Both the position numbers and the translations under genes were made by a program. A DNA stretch of 64,000 bases. It comes from Sialis fuliginosa. Its lineage: Eukaryota; Arthropoda; Insecta; Megaloptera; Sialidae. Positions 23,672-38,000 of this stretch are shown in pieces. The stretch spans positions 17,781,782 through 17,845,781 of the forward strand of contig OY540821.1 of assembly GCA_961205875.1 (NCBI GenBank), in the 5' to 3' direction. The stretch's first letter is position 1; every line of letters starts with the position of its first letter. The notes below the pieces were generated by a model. It was not told where the DNA came from, made no database searches, and saw only the letters and a program-made list of their open reading frames with translations.

Positions 23672-26600
23672 TGTAACATCGGACATATTGTCTATAAAAT
23701 ACTGAGAACATTTTTTTTTTTTTTTGATAACCGCTGTTGTAAAAACAAGGCACCCGAGTGTAGACCGTTTGGGTGGCACTGTCACAAAACTGCGTATTGG
23801 AGAAGCCGCTTATTTAGACCAATTCGCATATAGGAAGAAATTACTCTCCAAGGTTACATCAGCAAACTAACTCTAGCTAATAGCAGCTGTTCACTTCGAT
23901 CTATCACAACAACACAAAATCTCCTCTGTATGTGTGTTTGTTATCTGTTAATTATCTCTACACGCACTAGATCTGCGCACTAATATCTACAAACTCGCCG
24001 GCCTTAGCAAATCTCTCTCCCCCTTCAAAAAAATCTTAAAAAATCACCGAAAATGTCAAATTGATAAATTAACAAATAAGTTGAATAGTTCATATCTCAG
24101 CTTGGCGCGATCCTACAGACTCAAACTTTTTTTTTAAATATAGCTTACATCATTAACTTTAAGACAATCAAATGCCCTAAGACCGTCGAGACCTCCTTCC
24201 CCTATTATGAACAAATTAAAATTGATAGATCAACAAATAAGTTGATTAGTTAGTATCTCAGCTAATACCTTGTCAAAGGTTTTCTGGGTTGCCGAATAAG
24301 TATTTGTTAGTTAGCAGCTATCAAATAATCGATTTTTTTTTACAAATTAACATTGTTTGTATTTAGTTAGTTTTACAGATCGACAAAAATTTAAAGATAA
24401 AAAAAAAGTTTACTCAAAAATTGAACCAAAAAAGTGACTTATGCTCCATTGTGCACCGCCCTACCTGGCCTGGCGCCCCGGGCGGTCGCCAAAGTTTGCA
24501 ATACGCTTAAATATTGAACAATATAATGTAGTAAAGAATTGTATAAAATAAAAATATCTAAACAAATTTAATAATTTGTAAAAATTCCGTAGTCCACGCG
24601 AGCGAAGCCGCGGGCACAGCTAGTGTATATATAATATAAGACCGTGTGAACGCGCCCTAACATTTCTCTATGATTGAATGCTTACTTCCGTTGGAGAGAG
24701 ACAAAAAAACATTAAAATTTGTAATACACTTGCTTCGTGTTTTTTGTACTCTACACTAATTACACTTAAAGTGTTATGTTGTAATAAATCAACAAACAAA
24801 TAAAATTATCAGTGAAATAATGCAGCACTTGTTAAAAAAATAAAATAAATTCATGTCTCATTTTTTGCACGGTTTAAAAGTATTGGATAGGTCGCAAAAA
24901 ACGTCTCATAGAAACTTAAAAATTTAATTAATTTTCAATCATGTAGAATTTCCCATATTGTTTTATTTTCAAAATATCTCAAAAACGACGCGTGTTACGG
25001 TAAAATTGTATAGAATCTTTTTTATAGATCGTTAAATTCTCTATAAAGTAATTATAACACTTTTGTAATCTTTACCAAGATTTCTCTCCGTTTGTAGAAT
25101 TTAACATAAGATATTGTTAAATAGCAGTGCAGTTTGAGAACCACTGATATTGTTATATGTGTTCATACTTATTTTTTAATACGTTAATTAATTTAAACAA
25201 GTTAATTAGTTAATTAAGCGATCATTGGACTGCAAATTACAATGTTTATATAAATTATAACAACTGTAAAGCTACAATAAAATATTAAATAAATATTTTT
25301 TATTAAAAATTATATAAAACACATTAAAAATTACAATTTTACTAATTTTAATTTGATTTTTTTTTAAATATATAAGATAATTGTACAAATATACAAATCT
25401 ACTGAAATTAAAAAAATGTATTTATTATATAAATCGAATTTTTTAATTGTCTCAAAGAACAATTTTAAACAAGTAATTTGAAATATTTTTCGTACATATT
25501 AGAGCAACCAGTCACGCTAGAATTCACCGAAATAAAAGTAAACGTGTATCAGAAATAAAAATGTATTAAAAAAATCATTTGCAAGAGTTCATTCAATAAA
25601 TATTTCAGCAAATAAACAACTATGTATTAAAGAATGAGTGACAAGGACAGGTACATACCTCCTCGCCCTCTCTCACTTACTCTTTACAACATCGAATATT
25701 ACATTAACCAATCATTAAAATGATTCAATTTTTGTATGTTGGTATGCGTGATTGAAGAATGGAATGAAAAAAATCATTCTAAGAACGCTAATTTTTCGAA
25801 TACAAAAAATTTATTAGGTTATTATTATAATTATAAAGAGCATGTTATATTATTTATATGGCCATTTATCTATATCTCAAATACAACGTACATATGTGCT
25901 GTTCAGTGGGCAGATAGATTAACAGCCAAGAAAATATTATTAACTCTTTTTGAGGCATGGAATTTTAGAAAATTAAAAAATATTTTATTAAAATTAACAA
26001 TAATTAATAATGACGTAAAAATACAAAAGAAACCCCCAACAGTAAATAAAAAGTAATTTACGTGTTTAATTTATTGACGACATAGAACCTTGTAACTATA
26101 AATCTCAGAATACAGTTATAGTTTTACTTACTTATTAATATTATAACCAACATTTAAGTAAAGTAAGTGTAACTCCTTAGCTACATATCTAATTGATTTG
26201 AAATTTGAATATGTAATAGTAGACTATATGAGTAACATTTTAAAACTAATCTGAAGTTTGTGTGATTTATAGTTCCAGAGTTCTATGTCACCAAACTTGT
26301 TACTATTTTTTAATATATCGATTTAGAGTATTTAGACCTAGTGAGTCAAAATACATACGAAAAAAGTTACAAGACCTTTGTTTTACTGAATATAAAAGAA
26401 GTAAAATACTCAAATGACTTATAATTAAGTCATGTGACTTATCTAAATAAATATATTATTAATTCAGTTTAGAAAAATCAAATGTTTTTTATTGAGTAGA
26501 CTTGAGTGCCCTTTACCTAACAATAAGGTAAGGTACTGGTACTTTGGGGTAAGTAGTACCTAGTGGTGTGTCCAGCAGTACCTAGCCAGTGTAGCGGGTA

Positions 26601-26843
26601 CCTCTCTATCCACACATAGAGATCATTGAACGTGTTTATCCTTGAATACTACCTGACTAGAGGGGCCCGCGTGTGTGTATGTGTTAGTCATCTAGTGTAT
26701 TTGATATTGATTCGTTAAATACGTTATTATAATAGAGTAAGGCCTAAGATATACTGAATGGGTACTACAATGTTAAATAACGCATTTACTGACCGCGGTT
26801 TTACAACAAACAGTGAATGCCGGCGCGACTGGATGTTCTCTAT
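23672..26843. other. AT-rich tract, no gene recognised
   Basis: Contains a Helitron 3' fragment (separate entry) and long A/T runs. The 106-codon plus-strand frame at 25736-26056 has AT-driven composition and no family resemblance, so I do not call it a gene. Confidence 0.5.
24497..24623 (+). mobile_element. Helitron 3'-end fragment
   Basis: Ends 'cacgcgagcgaagccgcggg' followed by CACAGCTAG|T. Upstream, 'aacaatataatgtagtaaag' parallels the interior of the full copies at 15666 and 50599. The 5' part is lost. Confidence 0.75.
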
Positions 26844-26920
26844 CATCTGCCAAGTAAATGCACAGTGCTTCCTCGTGCTAAATTCACCAAAGGTAGTTAA
26901 TTATTCAACAATTTAAATAA
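26844..26920. repeat. 77-bp dispersed repeat, copy 2
   Basis: Exact match to 18672-18748. See that entry. Confidence 0.9.
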
Positions 26921-27178
26921 GAACCGATAGTGTTTATATAAATTGCCTGGAATTGGTTAACCATTTAATTTTTATACAATTTTACTAAAAATATTAGTTC
27001 GAAATTCTTCTTAAAACGCACCTGAATAATTTTTCATATATTTTTAATTTTTTGGAAATTTCAATCTAAATCTCAATTCAGGGGACAGACGGACGGACAC
27101 ACGGAGGGACAGACAGACAGACACGGAACGAAAAGTGTTTGCGTTGACGTGAAACGAATAAATCAATTTAAAATTTTA

Positions 27179-27341
27179 AAATCGGAGAACATTTTTTTTG
27201 TCTCAATCTGAAACGATCACAAAGCTTCTCGTATCTTCGATATTGCGAGGAAGCAAAAGATCAATTGTACATTGCTTCCTCGCAATATCGAAGATACGAG
27301 AAGCTTTGCGATCGTTTTAAAAAAAAAATCTCCGATTTCAT
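27179..27341. repeat. Palindrome with about 75-bp arms
   Basis: The arms share 'cttcctcgcaatatcgaaga' and 'tacgagaagctttgcgatcg' in opposite orientation around a 9-12-bp centre ('gatcaattgtac'). A single-arm copy is at 29110-29178. Likely a MITE or its remnant. Confidence 0.85.
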
Positions 27342-30017
27342 ATTATACATTAATGTTTTTTTCCAATTTATGTTTTTGAACTTGATAAAAAAACTACAGA
27401 ACATATTTTGATAAGACTTTCACTGTTCGAAAGCCAAATACCCTTGGATTAGTTTTTCTAATAAATGTTTTCATTTATATTTATTTCGCGGGTGAAACCG
27501 CGTGTTATTTCTTCCAGTATTATATAAGAATTGCGATGACCTTGTCTATAATAATAATATAATTAGAATATAGGTACACCTGTACCTAATATAAATACGT
27601 TACACATTGTTAAAATTAACATATATTATTATGATATTCTTCGCTGGCCCTTTCGTGAATAATTTAAACTCTAATTTGCAAGAGAATTCAATTTTTCTAC
27701 AATAATAACGACCACATAGACACCATATAGGCGAAACTGTTATTTTCTATAAGAAAAAAATAACATCTGCAAGTTTAGGTTTGAGATCTTTTACCTGATG
27801 TTGAAAAAGGATGAACAGAGAAAGACAGAGACAGATAGTTTGGTATTTCCTTGTTTAGGTATCAGCCAAAGACCCTTTTTGGTTGCGTGGGTACGTACAC
27901 GAAACATTCAGTAGCCAATACGGTTAAATATATATATTATTTCGTATCAGTTTAAATTTGGTGACATAGTACTCTGGAACTACAAATCGCACAAACTTCA
28001 AAATACTCTACAAATGTTTGTTATATAGTCTACTTTCATGCATTATAATTTCAAATCATTTCAATGAATTGTTTAGTAGTTACAACAATTTAAATAAATT
28101 ACATAAAAAAACATTATTTTTTATATCAAGTATGTATTTTTAAACATCCTGTATATACTGACTAACTAATGAGACAATATGTAATTACTAAGCGTAAATA
28201 CGCCGGACAGAAAGCTACGTGTTCTTAGCATTTATAGTTTCTTAGAACGCGATACAAAAATAATATGTAAAATAATATATTGTTGATAAATATTAGCATA
28301 TAAATGAGAAATATCAAATCTGTATACAGTACTTATTGTTTGTAGGTCCTTGGTCCCTGTGCACAAGCAGAGTCTCAACACATGGTCATCAGAAATAATC
28401 CAAATAAATGCATTTACATTATTATAAATTTATTACCCCTGCTTTAAAATATCGAGCAATTTAATACCTAGCAGATAGCGTTAGCTGGAAGCAAATTTGC
28501 GTACGAATTCTTTATAATACAAAGACTGGTGCCAGTACCTTTTAACACAATATCAATTTGAAGTTGGCGAGTTCTATGTCACCAAACAATGGTAATATTT
28601 AATTATCAGATAATAATTAATATTTTGTATGAATTACGGATAGATTGGCTAACTTGTGGTTGGTTTGATGACCCTAATTAAAAGCGAAACGCTCAATGGA
28701 GTTCACGGGAACATGCCTCTGTTAATGAACGTTGTTCTCTACGTACGTATTGTGCATATATTGTTGTTACACACAATGTGTATCAGCTAAAATAGCGGAC
28801 AAACATCGAGAATATTACATATATAAAGAAAAACCCACTGTGAGTAATCGTTTTATACATATTAACCCTCCGGCGGTGGCGTCCTATCTAATCAAAACTA
28901 TATCAGATACGATTTTTAACCCACATATGCCCAACATATAAATTTACTTTTCGAAATGAATATTGCACTCATTTTTACTTCCATGTTTCGAAGGAAATGG
29001 AAGTATTGTAAATACCGTGATAATAACAGGTTCCGACTGTACTAACTTCAAAACTTATAGAAAAGTTAATTTCCGCATGGCGGCTGTAAGATTAATTTTA
29101 AAATTTTGAATTTTTTTTGTCTCATTCTAAAACAATCGCAAAGCTTCTCGTACCTTCGATATTGCGAGGAAGCAAAACGTTTTAATTAAAATATGTGAAA
29201 CATATTATTATATCATATATTTACTTTTCTATTAAAAAAAGTCATGTGGTGGCCACAACCAGGACCGGAAGTTATTTAAAAAAACTTAAATATATTAAGT
29301 AATATTTTAAAAATTAAATTTAAATTTCGATTTTAATAATTTTTTTAATTTTATTTATAAAGTTGACTGTCAGCCAACTTTTTCCCAATTCCAGTCCACT
29401 GTAATAACAAATTGCGTGTCCAAGGCATCCTAGATTAACCGAATCAGTTTGTGTAACTAAATTGTATATCACGGAATACCCCCTATAAATATATCGTGCC
29501 TTTTAAATATGAACATGTAACATAGAAATATATTTGTTTAATTAAAAAAAAATCAGATGAAAACACGCAAAAAATATATAAATAATAACAATTATAAAAG
29601 TAAAAAGTAATTGTTGTGAACTTTACATCAATAATTAGTACTATTTATCATATGAAATAAAAAATGGGTGTGACTGTGTCGCAACAAACATTATTTAAAA
29701 ATAAAAACCAAAATACATAACGTTGTTTTTCATTTATGACGAATTTTTGATTTCGTTAAAAGTATGTTAATTATATAGATATTGGCGTGAAAAGTTGAAA
29801 TTTTCAAACCGCAGATCTGTATCTCAAACCGTTCTCGAAATATGGCCTCTCAAAGTTTTAGTTTTTTCAAATTTTTGGAGAAAAATGGTCATAATTTTTG
29901 AATGGGTGGTTGGATTTGATTTTTGTCGACGAATTTGAAATTACAAGTAGTGAACTACAAAAAAATAAGACGTAGAGGTATTATAGTTTTATAATTGAGC
30001 GTGTAAATTAATATTAA
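27342..30017. other. AT-rich tract with MITE fragments
   Basis: No gene seen. It holds a one-arm copy of the 27179 palindrome at 29110-29178, a half-copy of the 17334 fold-back element at about 29735-29978 (both list 'caaaccgcagatctgtatct' type sequence), a Helitron-like hairpin remnant near 27485-27505, and a MITE terminus near 28522-28546. Confidence 0.5.
29735..29978. mobile_element. Half-copy of the 17334-18079 fold-back element
   Basis: Shares 'gatttcgttaaaagtatgtt', 'gatctgtatctcaaaccgtt', 'gcctctcaaagttttagtt' and the terminal 'aagacgtagagg' with the larger element, but the second arm is mostly absent. Diverged by many substitutions. Confidence 0.75.
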
Positions 30018-31671
30018 ATGGTATTTTTAATAATATTTTTAAATTATTTATTAATTGAAAACACAGTTTTGTATTATTTTGCCCATAAAGTAAGGGAAGC
30101 ACTGCTTCCCCTGATCCATGGACGTTTCGTCACTGAATCTGATATAAAGATACAATCATGTATTAAACATAAAATGTTTGGATGCCCCCTGGACCAGAAA
30201 TTATGGATTTTACAACTTTTGATCAGCACACTTTTAACTATCATATCCACAAAAAATTTCAACCAAAAAGCAAAATTCAGTACTTTTGTGCGGTGTCCTC
30301 TCATGAAAATTTGTCGATATTTTTACGGGACATCCTGTATATGTAAATATCAGTTCAATAAAAACATAGCTAAAGGGAAATTTAAAACATGCATTAAAAC
30401 AAAACATTCCAAAAATTCCATTACCCTCAATTTTATAAACATTTTCCAACTAAAAAATAGATTTAAAAAATGTTCAATTTCATTGTCAATATTTAAAATA
30501 AAATACAATACAGAAAATTTGCATTCCCATTTGTTATATTTGACAACCCCTACTCAAAAAATCTCTATTCATCTCAAAAACTACACAAATCCAATAATAA
30601 ACTTTACAAAACGCATGTCAAAAGCATGGAACACACGGCTTTCATCTAACCCCTCTCCCCCCAGTCATTCAAAAACCTATAAAATCACTCCTAAAACCAA
30701 AATATTTAAATATATAAAATAATAGCATACGTTTGACATTTCATCCCAAAAAATGTCACCTACCCCTTTCAAAATTAAAACTATCACTTCAAATCTCTCA
30801 AAAAAACCTATACACACTCTTTATATATTATACCCCCCAAAAAATATAACTAAAACCCTAAATATCCCATCTGTCTTCTTCAAAATTTACAAGACCAACA
30901 CAAACCTTCTCAATAAACTTGCTCAAATGTACAAAAAATCAAAATAACAGCATGTGCAAAGCATGTCAAACACGCCTTTAACACTACACGTCAAAAACAC
31001 CCCCTTGAAACTCTCAAAATCTATTCCATACGTTTCAAAAACCCTTTAAAATCATTCGAAATCGCCTCAAACACTTTAAAAATCTGTTAAAAATGACAAA
31101 AAATGCAAAAACATGAGTTCAAAACAAATTCCGCCATGTTGTTTTTTTTCCTCGTATACACAAACATTTCATATTACATGTAATATCCAATAAAATATCA
31201 ATATTAAAGAATAACTGACCTTTTACATGTATTATTCCAATTGTTAATATTATTATGCACAAAATTCTTGCTTGAAATTTGACTTGAAACGCCATATATG
31301 AGTAATCATTTGGGATAATATGATCGTAGTATGTTTTCAACTTCAAAAACAAAACACTATTCACTATTTTTTAAATTCACAAGCACACAGCACACTCTGT
31401 TTTATAAATTCACATGTATGCACTATATACTTTTATTTACACACTTGTTATATTATTATGTCACGCTTTAGCACGTTACGTCACGTCGCGTTACGACACG
31501 TACTGGTTCAATGTTACACTAAAACTGAAGTCGGTTTTGTAATGTTATGTTGGGCCTCTAATGTTTTGCCATTGAATAGGTAGATTGCGCGTGCGCATGC
31601 GCCGAACAGGTAGACAGTGTCGTATTTAGCCTGTTGGAAAAAAATACATGTAAATTATATTAATAAAAACA
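30018..31671. other. AT-rich tract, no convincing gene
   Basis: A 234-codon plus-strand frame (30018-30722) is open, but it is dominated by Lys, Asn, Ile, Thr and Ser from A/C-rich sequence and I see no domain. The strand asymmetry (A and C over G and T) from about 30340 to 31090 suggests a degenerate repeat. 'gggacatcctgtata' near 30328 is a motif also seen, in variants, near 6166 and 13628. Confidence 0.45.
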
Positions 31672-31800
31672 TCCTTAATATATGTATATAAAGCTAAACA
31701 TCTCTGTCTGTCTGTCCGTTAGTGAGCTTATAGCTCGAGAAACACTTAACCTATTTACGTGTTTTTTTGTGGACTTATGACCTGCAAAATATTAAGTTTT
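31672..31800 (+). mobile_element. Helitron 5'-end fragment
   Basis: Starts A|TCCTTAATATATGTATATAAAG, followed by a short (CTGT)n and 'ccgttagtgagcttat', as in the full copies. It then jumps to 'ggacttatgacctgcaaaa', an interior segment. Internally deleted and lacking the 3' hairpin. Confidence 0.75.
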
Positions 31801-34430
31801 TAATTAATTCAAAATTCAAAAAAAGTCTTAGCAGTACTATCTTGAAATTAATTTTTATTTTAAAACTTACTTATTTTTAAAGTTATTTTTCTATTGTTTA
31901 TAATGTAAAATAAATAAATTACTTCGATGCTTGGAGAAGAAGCAAACCTTATATTTTATCTATATTATTATTAGTTATCTTACAAAAATATGTAAACAAC
32001 TTTTAATTATTAATGTTATCATATATTTTTATTAAAACAATTCAATTTCTATTTTTAAAGAATTTCCAAACAATTCTTATAATAAGCCTCCCCCCAACCC
32101 TGGAATAAAAAATATCTCACCACCACTGGATGAACGTATGTTATACTTATTACTAACTACAGTTTTATATTTCCTAGAATTAATTTTATATTTAAAATCG
32201 TTACTCCAATTTTTTGTAAACTGTGATCAGTCATCTGTGATATTATAATGAAGAAATATTACTAATTATCATCAAAAATGTATGTTGGTGGGTTCTCTTC
32301 ATAAAGAACATATAACATTTTAATTTAATTAACTATAGATAACGCAATGGCACCAGTCTTGGATCATACCCCAGCGTTGGACTCTTGTTATAATTATAAT
32401 AAATTAGAAATATTTATTTATATTTGATGACTGTCAGGGGGCGCTTGCCACCCCCCCCCCTCCCACCAAGCTTGTGCTTAAAAAGTGACAAGTAAATCAG
32501 TATATTGACTAAACAGGGATATTTCTAGACAAAAAATAATGATTGTGGAATATAGGCCCCATTAGATTTCTATTGAATTACACCCTGTATATATAATACA
32601 CACTATATAGAATGGCCACTGACTACCACTAGCTATGTGTTAGACAGAGAGCGAGCACACACCAGCAGTACATTGTAGAATGGCTCTCTCTCTCTTTCTA
32701 AACCACCCTACATATGGGGCCTCCGCATACCCACTCGCACTTAACCTAGCTTAACATACGACATATTATAGAACACACGTGTTTATTTGTATACATGTTT
32801 TTATTTTCAAATTCTTTTTACTTTTTACGTTGTTTTAAGTATAATATTCAATAAACATCAAATTACTTATTTTCAGCCGAATTTAAAACTTTAACGTATG
32901 AATATAAAAACAAGGAAGAAATGTCGATATTAAAAATACATATTTAAATTTAAATAATATAATTATAACATTATTCCAAATTATACAAATTAATATGAAA
33001 TGTGATTTAAAAAATCATTCGTATAGAAAAAACTGTCAACAGTAATTATTCACGGAAAAGTTGGTAATTCAAAACTTCTGTACTGTATAACAATATTAAA
33101 TTAACAATTAATCAATAAAAAATCGGATACGTAATTTTTAATAAAAATCAAAAACACTTTTTACCTACATAGGCAACTTTTTATACACGTTAGTAATATT
33201 CGGTTGCATATATAGGACAACAATACAATATTTATTATTTTGTAAACAATTTAAATACATATGATGATTAAATGATATATTAATCTACTAGTTGATTAAT
33301 ATATGATTAAATTAAATTATTATTATTATTATTAAGTTAATTTTACAGATCTCTACATGTATAAACGAAATAAATTCTATATTATCTTGTATCAAAAATG
33401 TAAAATACACAAGTAATTATTTACGTATAATATCGCCGAGATTTTTAAAAGAGAAATGAAATTAATACAACACGGATTTTTAAAACTAGTTATTATTTCA
33501 AATATAAATCATCCTTACCTTTAAACGTATCATATTTAAGGATGAAAACAAACTTATTTGACTTTTAAAATGAAAATACATACATAACCTCAAAACTGAT
33601 ACTCGCGAATACATATTGTTGTTTGGAATATTTTATAACAAATTACACTTCACTTAACACGCAGGACACACGCAAAACGATCCTGTTTATTATTTCTATC
33701 GAAATAATGTTTAAAATACTGTTTATTAGACATATTCAACACAAGAACTGTTTCAAATCCTACAAAATACTATGTTTACATGGTGATTTAGTCTTACAAA
33801 TACATTTTATGCAAATTAAAACACTTAAATATTAAATTATGTTTAATTTGTTGTATTATTTGAATTAAGAGAATTCTAACGATCGTTCTATATACGATTA
33901 TTTAGCATATTTTAATCAAAAAAGATAATTTTCTTTGGTTGGAAATTAAAACACGATCGTGTAAACGAGGTAATGTAGTTTATTGACATTTCACAAGATG
34001 GCGTCACTACAGCGCGAATTTTAAAAATTAATAATAAAAAATATTAAATAAATAATATATGACTATCTACTCATAAAATGACGATATTTTCGGTATAATA
34101 GTTTGATTTTTTATGTGTATTTTTAAATTTAATTCATATTTCTAGTATTTTATTTATGAAATACAATATCCACGAGTCGTTTTAAAGTATGTATATTTCG
34201 TGTTGTAAATGCTTCAGTATGTGACAAGTTATAACAATTGAAATCAAGAAAAATCCCGCCAATTTTGGACTTGAAGTTTTTTTAAATTTATTCATTGACT
34301 TAATATCGACAGCTATAAATATTGTGTTCTCCACATAATTGAATATGTGTATTAAACTGTAAAACATATAAATATGTACATAGTTAGTTATTTTAATTAA
34401 AAACGTGAAAAATAAATCACGTATTCATAA
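31801..34430. other. AT-rich intergenic tract
   Basis: No gene seen. It includes a reversed partial MITE (GGCACCAGTCTTGG family) at about 32340-32440, a C run at 32446-32462, and very AT-rich sequence at 32880-34000. Confidence 0.5.
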
Positions 34431-34433
34431 AAA

Positions 34434-34960
34434 ATGGCTTCCACATATATGAAGGTCAGTTTTATTTCATTTTATAATACAATTGAGTCGTAATATACAA
34501 TGATTTTATGTTATTTACTTAGTAAAGACTCTGTATAAAACGGATAAATATTAGTGCATGGGTAAAAATCATTGTTTTTTAACATTACGAAAAAAAGATA
34601 TGCTGTCAATGTAATTTGTCAATATTCATCTCATTTTGCATTATCAACAGTTATTATAGTGTTATAGGATGTAATTATTGATGATTTATTTAGTAATATG
34701 AGTTTAATAAATTAACGTTTTCTGTTTATCAAAATAAATAGGATACATGACGCGTGTTATTCTGTACTGGTAAATAATATAATGATTTTTACAAACTCTA
34801 ATTAATTGTATTTTTGTTATTTCAGATAGTTTTCTTCGACATTGGGGTCTAGTTACTTACTTGCAACACGTCTTTCTCCGAAGTGTCGTTCTTAAAGAAG
34901 ACAATACAACAATATTTATAATGATAACGTTTTGCTTTATTTTAAACAATAAATAAATCG
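34434..34960 (+). other. Doubtful tiny spliced plus-strand transcript
   Basis: An ATG frame of seven codons (34434-34454, MASTYMK) ends at a good donor (AAG|GTCAGT). An acceptor follows at 34825 (ttatttcag|ATAG), then a polyadenylation signal at 34948. Spliced, it would encode only about 15 residues before a stop. The layout resembles a short transcript converging on the cyclophilin gene, but no homology is recognised and it may be chance. Confidence 0.2.
34948..34957 (+). terminator. Plus-strand polyadenylation signal
   Basis: Overlapping AATAAATAAA on the plus strand, just before the minus-strand signals of the cyclophilin gene. Consistent with convergent transcription ends. Confidence 0.4.
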
Positions 34961-34975
34961 TATACCTACCGTTTT

Positions 34976-34986
34976 TTTATTTTATT
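34976..34986 (-). terminator. Polyadenylation signals of the cyclophilin gene
   Basis: Two overlapping AATAAA hexamers on the minus strand, about 115 bp past the stop codon at 35098-35100. The position suits the 3' end of the SR-cyclophilin transcript. Confidence 0.6.
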
Positions 34987-35097
34987 GATAACCTTTCATC
35001 ATTTATATATATTTATTAATCCACATTACACAATCAAGGAGAGAGAAAAAACAAAAATTACAAAAACTTCAACACCTATAATCCAAAATAGAAACAA

Positions 35098-38000
35098 TTA
35101 CTTTCGTTTGCTTCTGCGGTTTCTGGAACGACTCCTGGACCTGGAGGACGCGCTGCTGGACGAGCTATCCGACCTCTTGTTACGCGACCTCCGCCTGCGT
35201 CTGTTAGATCCACCGCCGCTCGAGCTCGACGACGACGAGTCTCTCCTGCGCATCTTAGATTTACTCGTCACGTCTTTGAGAACGGTCAGTTTCTCGAGCA
35301 GCTTCAGCTTGTCCTTGTCCTTCTCCAGCTTGAGCCTCTTCGCCCTCTCCAGCATCTCGGCCTCTTCCTTGGCCTTCCGCTGTTTCTCTGCAATCAGCTG
35401 TAATCAAACGATTAGTTAAATTCTACGATGTATTAGATTTCAAACTGACCTCTTTCTCTTTCCGCTTCTCCTCGGCGACCATCTTCTGCCTTTCCCTCTC
35501 CAGCATCTCGAGCTGCATCTTCTTCTTGAGTATCAGCAGTTGCTCCGCTCTGCGTTTCAGTTTCTCCGCCTGGGACTTGTCCATCTTTCCCTCGGATCCG
35601 GACCGTTTGCTTCTCTCCGAGTCCTTTCTGACACGTTTCTTGTCCCTGTCGTCGCGTCTCTCCCTCGACCTTGATCTTCTCTCTCCCCGTTTAACCCCGT
35701 CCCTTGACTTTGACCTTCTGTCTTCGCGTTCTCTTGATCTTCTAGCTTCTGGTCTTTTTGCACCATCTCTGGATCTAGATCTTCTTTTCTCTGGATCTTT
35801 AGATCTGGATCTACCCCGTTTCACGCCGTCTTTTTCTCTTGATTTTGATTCACGTTCCCTCGACCGTCTGTTGTCTCTCTTCGAACCTTCTTTGGAATTC
35901 GACCTTCTCGAGTGTTCTCTTGATTTTGAACGACGTCTCGGACCCCCCCCTCCTCCTCCACCGCCGCGACGGTTATCTTTATATCTGTCGTTTCTAAACC
36001 TTCTCTGTCTCCAGTCATCTCTCCTAGAGAACCTCTGTTGTTCCCTCTTGATCCCGCCCTGCCACTGTCTCCTGTTAAACTCCATTCCGGAGACGTCCGG
36101 TTTGTCCCTTTCTGACTTGTGCCTGTCGTACCTCTCCCTGTCGTCCCTCTCTCTGATGTCCGCCTGTTTCTGTTGCACCCCCGATGTTTCCTCCGCCGTT
36201 GTTTCAACTGGTTTAAAACGACTCTGCACTCGCTCAGTGAACCTGTCTTTCTTCACAAACCCTGACATCTGCTGCGACATGTTATTGTTATGTGAATTAA
36301 CGCCATCTCCGTCTTCTTTGGTCTTTATCTGGACCCCGAATGCCATCGCCATTATTTCTGATTTCTTGTTGTTTGAAGTAGAATCGTCCGGCATGTGAGA
36401 GATTGGTTTTAAAAGAGCTATAAAATCAATGAAACACATACACTTACTTTCATTAAAAAATATCAATGATTAAAAAGGCCTCAAGTTTGACAACATAGAA
36501 CTCTGGAAGTATACAACTCAGAAAGTTGGGAGTAGACTTAAAATGTCCGTTATTTAATCTAGTTTAATATATTCTAGTTTCAACTCAATCAGACAAATAT
36601 TTTTTTAGTTACAGTCGTTTACGTAAAATAACAAACAGTAAAACACTTACTCTCAGTTTCATCTTCGTTATGTTTCTCTGTAGCGTCATCATCTCCCCCC
36701 CTTCTCTTGTACGCACCAGGCGGCGGGTACTGCACAATCTTCATATTCGGCTCGTGCTCATAATCAAGGGCATTATAATCAACATCCCCCCCTCCGGCCC
36801 CGAGACCTTCAGCGACAGCAGCATTGCTAACAGACGTTGTTGCTGCTGCATTATCAGAATGTCTGCGCTGTTTCTTGTTATTAGCACCGCCGCCGCCGCT
36901 GCCTTCATCATCAACGCGTCTAGTTGATGACGCACCATTATTGTCTACTTCGCGCTGTTTCCGGTCGTGCTCCTTCCGCTCAAAGTCAGACAGTTTGATG
37001 ACGCCGTGTTGCGCTTGTTTCCAGTGAGGCGGCGTCGCTGAACGAGACCGGCTACGTGAAGGAGTCCTGTATCTCTGCAGAAACAAACAACCAATGATAA
37101 GATAACAAGTTTGTTTGTATCTGAAATATACTCACAAATACTCCACGCCCTTTGATTACCCTCCCACTTTTGGTCAGAGGTTGCCTCCTGTCACTGAAAC
37201 GGCCACCTCCGCCCCTCCACTGGTTCCTGCCAAAGCCTCTTTGGTTATAATCATACCTTCTAGATTCACGATCGTTTCCATAGTCCCGCTCATTTTCTAC
37301 ATCAGATAAAACACGCAACAAATAACATTTATAAAGTAATCATTCAAATTTTGTACATTGAAACAATTTTGTGTTTTATTAATTGTTAAAATATCGTGAA
37401 TTATAATTAAATAACCAATATAGTATAAATAAATAACTTGATTCACGATTAATCGCGATCTAGAATCTTGAAATTTACTATGCAAGAAGCACACTCCACT
37501 GAATATTTATTTTTTAATTGCAAACAGTTAGATTATTTAATTTTGTAAAATACCTTATGGACTTATTAATTTTCAATGTTTATTTATCAAAATGTACAAT
37601 TTAATATTATTATACTTTGTTTTGACTGACAATATAATCTTCGTTATATAGGGTATTTCCTGTTGACCTAGAATCTTGAAATTTGACACAAACAAAGGTT
37701 TTACAGTATAAGTTAAGAAAAAAATCCGAAACACATTAAATTCTATTTTATATGGAATTATAAACAATAAATATAGTGTTTACCATGCAAGAAGCACACT
37801 CCACTGAATTTTTAATTTCAATTAAATCGTACCTTTGTTACGTCTGTTCCGGCCCCTCCTATCCCCACCATCTGAAGGCTCTCCTCTCATCAAGAACTTG
37901 TTAGTAGGGACATCAGGAATCTCATCTGGATCTATCTTAGTCACGGATGCCAGCGGATGCATCGTGCTGTCATCTCTCAGCTCACCCTCTTCTTGCTCTT

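Noticed and set aside
25736-26056. 106-codon plus-strand frame
   Set aside because: Composition follows base content; no recognisable motif.
30018-30722. 234-codon plus-strand frame
   Set aside because: Low-complexity AT/AC-rich composition, no domain, no splice or promoter context, and similar A/C-rich sequence continues past it.
35526-36398. 290-codon plus-strand frame opposite the RS domain
   Set aside because: Antisense shadow of the Arg/Ser/Asp-rich cyclophilin exon.
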